This document shows, piece by piece, positions 59,376 to 64,000 of a DNA stretch of 64,000 nt. The stretch is from NCBI GenBank assembly GCA_029706075.1, contig JAINUG010000134.1, forward strand, positions 2,546,001 to 2,610,000. The letters are read 5' to 3'. Position 1 is the first letter of the stretch, and each line of letters opens with the position of its first letter. The notes under the pieces were generated by a model, which ran no database searches, was not told the origin of the DNA, and was given only the letters and a program-made list of their open reading frames with translations. This stretch comes from Aldrovandia affinis. Taxonomy: Eukaryota > Chordata > Actinopteri > Notacanthiformes > Halosauridae. Position numbers and translations under genes: made by a program.

Positions 59376-60364
59376 GACGGGTGCGTGAGGGTTGGACCCG
59401 AAATGCACGACTCAGAGACAATGACGTAAAATAAAGACCCGCAAGGGCTTTATTAGAGTAATGTTCAGGAGACGTAGTCAAACAGAAGCAAATTCCGATA
59501 ACCGAAAAATCAAGCCAATAACCAAAATACAGTACCGAGGGAGAAGGCAGTCTCGAACTCGGTAAACCATGCAAAGAATCCAATTAAACCAGAATAGCTG
59601 TCAGCGGGGCAGAGGTACAGGAGGACGGTAGGCAGGCTCGTAGTCAGGGACGGTGCAAGAGTCAAGACCGAAGTCTGCTCAAGGGGCAAAGGCACAAAAG
59701 ACAGCAGGCAAAAACTCGTGGTCTAAACAGGCAGTGGTAACAAAACGGCAGGCAGTAACAATGGTCAGAAAACAGGCTTGGATCGTAACAAAGAAATCAG
59801 ACTTGGGTAATGCTCAAAGGTGCTATAGAGATATAGGCAACAATTTCGCAAGGACATGACAAAAACACTGAGCTTATATGGAGGTGTAGACAGGTGCAGA
59901 CACTTAGCTTGAGAACAGAGCGAAACAGAAAACAGCTGAGGAGAGCATGACAAGGTAACAAGATAATTAGTCGTTGTTAGTAATTATCCTATCCTGACCT
60001 AGCGTTAGTAGATTAGTAAATTGACATGAACTAGAAACGAACGGAAACATGACTACACATGGTTAGTGAGTTAGTAATTAGGAAATCTCCAGCACGTTGG
60101 CAATTAGAGTTACTAAATTGCCAATCGTGCTAGCAGAAACAATAAACCTATCTAATCATTAGTAATTAGTAAATCAGACAAGGAGGGGAAACAATAAGGA
60201 AACGTGAGCGACAGCGAGAGAGAGAGAGAAAGCATGAACGCAAGATCTGCAGAAAGAACATGGAAAAGTGTATGACTTAACTATGAACAGAAACGTAACA
60301 TGAAAACAGAATCAAGACATGAAATGAAACATAAAACATGGCATGAATACGTGAAATCGTGACA
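59376..60364 (+). repeat. 1-kb unclassified interspersed repeat, copy B
   Basis: Second direct copy of the repeat at 52423-53436, differing by scattered substitutions and small indels. Start GACGGGTGCGTGAGGGTTGG, end about ATCGTGACA. Flanks CAAACTGA and CAAACAGT agree over the first five bases. Confidence 0.75.
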
Positions 60365-60369
60365 CAAAC

Positions 60370-61229
60370 AGTCCGATTTCCAATGAAATGGATTTTCACC
60401 TGTGTGGCTTTGATCACATCGCAAGTTCAAATATGGATGTGATTTCATTTCGACACGTCAGTTTTTCAGCACATACTGGAACCTCTTTTTATCTTTATTT
60501 TTAAGGGCTTTTTATCTCTCTCTCTCTCTCTCTCTCTCTGACTTTCTTTTTAAAGCTGATTTAGCAGCATGGAGCTTTACATGTACGGTATTGGTGAGAT
60601 TCATACTCCGTTTACACCTCACCCTGGCAGTTAGCTCATGGCCTGTATCAGCTTTCCCCTCCCAGGGAAATTACGTTTGAGTGACATCTGAACTAGTTTT
60701 ATATCGTTTTCCTCCCTAGGTCTGACCATAACATGTTTATGAAATTCTGAACAGCATTGACATATGATGCCAGTGCCTTTATTGCATGTAACTCAACTTT
60801 TTTAACTAAGTGCTTACAAATGAAGTAATGCGCCGTTTAATGTTAACCCTTAGATTCAGTTTCCACTTTACTGTGCTATTATGTGCTGTAATACTGACTT
60901 GCTTTCATTGCTGCCAATCAGGTGTGTCACACACTACTTGGTTCCGGTATCGTTCAGTTCATAGTATGTTTCCTTTTAATCTCATAATTTCATATGCATT
61001 TAGGAAATGGTACGATCAGTGAATACGAATTATAGGATGTCGTTCCAATGACCAGTGAAATGCTACTATCACTTTTGAATTCCAACCGTTGCTAATGGTT
61101 TAATCAGTAAGTTTGCCTCTTAAACTTAGGCTGCCTAGATGTGCTCCAATTACAAGTGAATATGCCAGTGCTTTTTTTTCTTCACCATTACCTTTTCTGA
61201 TGCATCGTGTTGTTTTTTTCATTCCACAG
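60370..61229. other. Intron end upstream of cdh18 coding exon 2
   Basis: Non-coding sequence with a short CT tract (60517-60540). Only the splice acceptor at its 3' end is supportable. Confidence 0.6.
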
Positions 61230-61524
61230 CTTCACTCGAACTCAGACAAAGGGGATGGCTCCGTGCGGTACATCCTCACTGGGGAAGGGGCCGGAACCAT
61301 TTTTATCATTGACGAGGTCACTGGAGACATCCAAGCCATGAAGAGCCTGGACAGGGAGAAGAAGACGCACTATGTTTTACACGCACAGGCCATCGACCGC
61401 CACACTAACAAGCCCCTGGAGCCAGAGTCTGAATTCATCATTAAGGTTCAGGACATCAACGACAACGCCCCCAAGTTTCCCGACGGGCCCTTCGTAGCCG
61501 CTGTTCCTGAGATGTCTGAAGTCG
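61230..61524 (+). CDS. cdh18: cdh18 second coding exon: rest of EC1 and EC1-EC2 linker
   Basis: This exon encodes most of extracellular cadherin repeat 1. It opens [20 protein letters not shown], continues with [13 protein letters not shown] and the calcium-binding LDRE motif, then the [10 protein letters not shown] strand and the linker DINDNAPKF that binds calcium between EC1 and EC2, and finally the first residues of EC2 (VPEMSEVG). Length is exactly 295 bp, phase 0 in and phase 1 out, the typical size and phases for this exon in type II cadherins. The acceptor has a good pyrimidine tract and the donor is [31 protein letters not shown] and DNAPKF are features I associate with CDH18 rather than CDH6, 7, 9, 10, 12 or 20. 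The exon is intact, with no stop or frameshift, which argues that the locus is under purifying selection. Confidence 0.95.
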
Positions 61525-64000
61525 GTAAGGGACACCGCGTTTAGCATGCTATCTGAGCTCAGCTTGTGTACCCTTTGAGGGGCACTGAAACGTTGTGTTC
61601 CAGAACATGCCGTGACATTCTAGTTCATTCTAATTGATGACATCATAAAGGGCATTTCCTCCATCATAAATTCTGCAATTCCTCAAAGAACCATACAATT
61701 CCAGAATAGAACACCGTGAATTACAACTAGAACTCTCAAAAAACCCATTCCTCAGAAGGTTAAGAGGTTTGTGTTATCTTGAGCTGGTTGCTAACCGCAA
61801 TATGTATTTTCAATGCATCTTGCCATATTAGCATTTGTATGTTAGGGACAGGATGATACTGTCTTCTTACTAATCATTAGAAAATTGCTTGTGCTGATGA
61901 AAAAAAAGAAAAAAAATTGATTCCACAATTTGGCAACAGGAAGTGATACATTTATCGAAGTACAGTCGATGCCCCTGGGGCCACTGTTTCAAAGTGTAAT
62001 TTCTTCCATAGCTCACTGATAGGATTTTTCAGTAGCAGTGTTTATGGTCTATGTGTTTCATTCAGAGATTTATATCCCAGAGATTATATATTGTATCTGA
62101 GCACATGCACGCACACAAACACACATGCACACGTTTCTCAGATTTCTTGCAAGAAGTTAAACATCTTTGTTTTATAAATATCTTAGAACAGGGGTGGCCA
62201 ACCAGTCAGAGACTAAGAGCCACATTTTTTACTGTGTTACCGCAAAGAGCCACATCACCGGGGTGGGGGTGCTGTTCATTTATTTCGCGGACCGGGAGGG
62301 GGAGGGGGTGCTACACGCGAAATAAAACCGGACACCAGTTCATTTATTTCGCGGACCGGGGGGGGGGGGGAGGGGGGTGGTGAGAGGAATAAAAAAATGT
62401 GCGCCACCCCCTAATTTTAAACCCGGTGCATGAAACCAGTCCGTGGTGCAAACTGCTGCCCTAACTGTGTTTTTTTTCGTCTTCTGAAATTTTGCGAGCG
62501 GTGCGCGTTTGACGAAAATACCGTATTGAACTCAAGCGAAGCGAACACGCACATTAAAAAAAAAAAAAACACAAATTTCGATATGAACGTAAGAGCCGCA
62601 TGAAACCAGGCAAAGAGCCGCATGCGGCTCGGGAGCCGCGGGTTGGCCACCCCTGTCTTAGAAGGTCTTTTTGAAACTAATATTTATATTCAGCTGATAT
62701 TCATTATGCTTTCAGAAAGTTATATGTTTGAATGGGTAAATATATGGATGGAGAAGGGAGGCAAAGTAGAGGCTGGCTGGGATTCGTAGATTACTCACTA
62801 CCATTGTGCAGTTCTGGCTGTAACATCTGTTTTGGTCCAGACAGCAAGAGTCTACATTGGATTACTATGACAATGCGTCATCCATACTCCGCTTCGTTAA
62901 TGGTTTTTGTGGATTATCCTGGACAATGGATATAATCAGGTTGAGAGAAAGAAGCGTAAACAGATGTGGGAGGATTGTGTTTAGCAGCTTTTGCTCTGCA
63001 TTTTGACAGCTGATTCCTTTGAACTGATTTCCTCCTCTTCTTTCAGATTCTGTCTCAGTTTTGTGACTCCGGTTATGTGCTCCCAGGCTCAGTTTTAGTT
63101 CTTCTAAAACCCTTTATAGGAATCAAGGTCTTGGGACAGGTTTCTTGATGGTGCTGCGTAACTATTTTGGGGAACATTCCCAATCCTAAAGTGAAATTGG
63201 TTCTGTAATTACTCCTTGTAGCATTTTCGACTGGGGAAACCGGTCAATGAATGTAACCTAATTCTACAAATAACACATTTGAGATTCTGTTCTCCATAAG
63301 CACTGACGATAAATACCACTCTCCTGATTTACAGGGCAGAAAATCTGGTTTGAAGGGTATGACTCTTGTGAGGTAACAGGAATGATGCTAATCTTGTGTG
63401 TTTTGTTAATAATTTTTTGTGTTGTATTGCACCACCCACGGGTCAGAAGGCTTTTCCTCGTGCACAGCTCAGGTTAACCAACAGGACGTTGTGTGTTGAC
63501 ATAGCTGAATAACTACTTGCTATCAGTTATTCTTCTTTTTTCATGTACTTTTCTAATCCAAAGCGAGACGAAGAAGAGTTATAATTTCTCCATTGTTGTG
63601 GTTCATTGCTGTTCATGGTTAACCCTTCTTCAAGTTAGTTTCATTGCCTTCCTTATGAAATGTGTTTTCCACTTTTGTGTCACACCCCCCAAAGACACAC
63701 ACACACACAACAACACAAACACACACAAACGGCTCTGCTCCATCCACTTCCTTTACTTTGGAATACTGCACTTGAGGAAAAAAATTTGGCATAGTATCTC
63801 CTTCGAGAGAAATGCTGTTCTGATGCCTGACATCATGTGATGTCATTGTTGTTTACCTCTTTGTTCATCTGTTCTGCTTATAGCTCAGACAAACAAAAGC
63901 TGGCTTGTACTGTGCCTGACGGAGGAGAAAAAAAAAGACTCTGTAAAAGCCTCAGAGATACCAGTGGGACACATTTGAAATGAGTTTTAAAGAAATGCTT
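61525..64000 (+). other. cdh18: cdh18 intron 3 (continues past the window)
   Basis: The stretch begins with the donor after coding exon 2. The next cadherin exon (normally about 120 bp, continuing EC2) was not found before the end of the window. Apart from the hAT element at 62189-62655 and a short CA-rich tract near 63695-63730, I see nothing supportable in it. Confidence 0.7.
62189..62655. mobile_element. hAT-type non-autonomous element, 467 bp
   Basis: Inverted ends CAGGGGTGGCCAACC (62189) and GGTTGGCCACCCCTG (ending 62655) are perfectly complementary. The exact 8-bp target duplication TCTTAGAA lies at 62181-62188 and 62656-62663. The interior has repeated AGAGCCACAT / AGAGCCGCAT words, a duplicated segment beginning GTTCATTTATTTCGCGGACC (about 62274 and 62338) and G runs. 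There is no transposase frame. Confidence 0.9.

Larger units (their letters stand above)
24106..61229 (+). other. cdh18: cdh18 intron 2 (37 kb, phase 0)
   Basis: The intron is bounded by AAG|GTAAGG at 24105/24106 and TTTTTTTCATTCCACAG|CTT at 61229/61230, joining GGK to [10 protein letters not shown] without breaking the cadherin alignment. Very long introns at this position are usual for type II cadherins. It is filled with transposon relics, SINEs and simple repeats listed separately; no host exon was recognised inside it. Confidence 0.85.

Overview
This is vertebrate nuclear DNA, almost certainly from a ray-finned (teleost) fish. It has GT-AG introns, very long AT-rich introns, abundant CT, GT and ATT microsatellites, and a fish-type repeat load: CR1 and L2 LINEs, tRNA- and 5S-derived SINEs, Harbinger, ISL2EU, Tc1 and hAT DNA transposons. 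No bacterial or organellar gene organisation is visible. The species cannot be read from the sequence.

The host gene is the 5' part of one plus-strand gene that I identify as cdh18, cadherin-18, a type II classical cadherin. A candidate promoter and 5' non-coding exon lies at about 1800-2242, ending in a strong splice donor. A 21-kb intron follows. The first coding exon (23539-24105, ATG 23873) encodes the signal peptide, short propeptide, RPKR furin site and the Trp2/Trp4 adhesion strand. A 37-kb intron leads to the 295-bp second coding exon (61230-61524), which carries the rest of EC1 and the calcium-binding EC1-EC2 linker. The rest of the gene is downstream of the window. The first coding exon has an apparent one-base deletion in a G run at 23998-24002, which puts the signal peptide and the mature protein in different frames.

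Intron 1 (2243-23538) holds a 43-bp minisatellite (5690-6430), two abutting hAT MITEs (7605-7877), a tRNA-derived SINE (14290-14671), a 132-bp CT microsatellite and a 3.9-kb minus-strand CR1 LINE (15583-about 19500) with an open esterase-type ORF1 and a broken ORF2.

Intron 2 (24106-61229) holds several MITEs (25676-26983), a THAP-domain exon remnant (28393-28664), two PIF/Harbinger transposons (31697-33008 and 35717-37856), each with a transposase on plus and a Myb/SANT ORF on minus, a Tc1 relic (33682-34262), SINE copies, a 40-bp minisatellite (42990-43575), an L2 fragment beside a 5S-derived SINE (46756-47882), a 1-kb repeat present twice (52423-53436 and 59376-60364), and an internally deleted ISL2EU transposon (56902-58225) with perfect inverted repeats, a THAP exon at one end and a SWIM-type exon at the other. 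Intron 3 contains a 467-bp hAT element (62189-62655).

Most interesting: the cdh18 frameshift, the ISL2EU relic, the Harbinger pair, the MITE with about ten copies of a CTAAGTCA-type motif, and the abutting hAT insertions. I found no undescribed biological system; the unusual structure is in the mobile elements.
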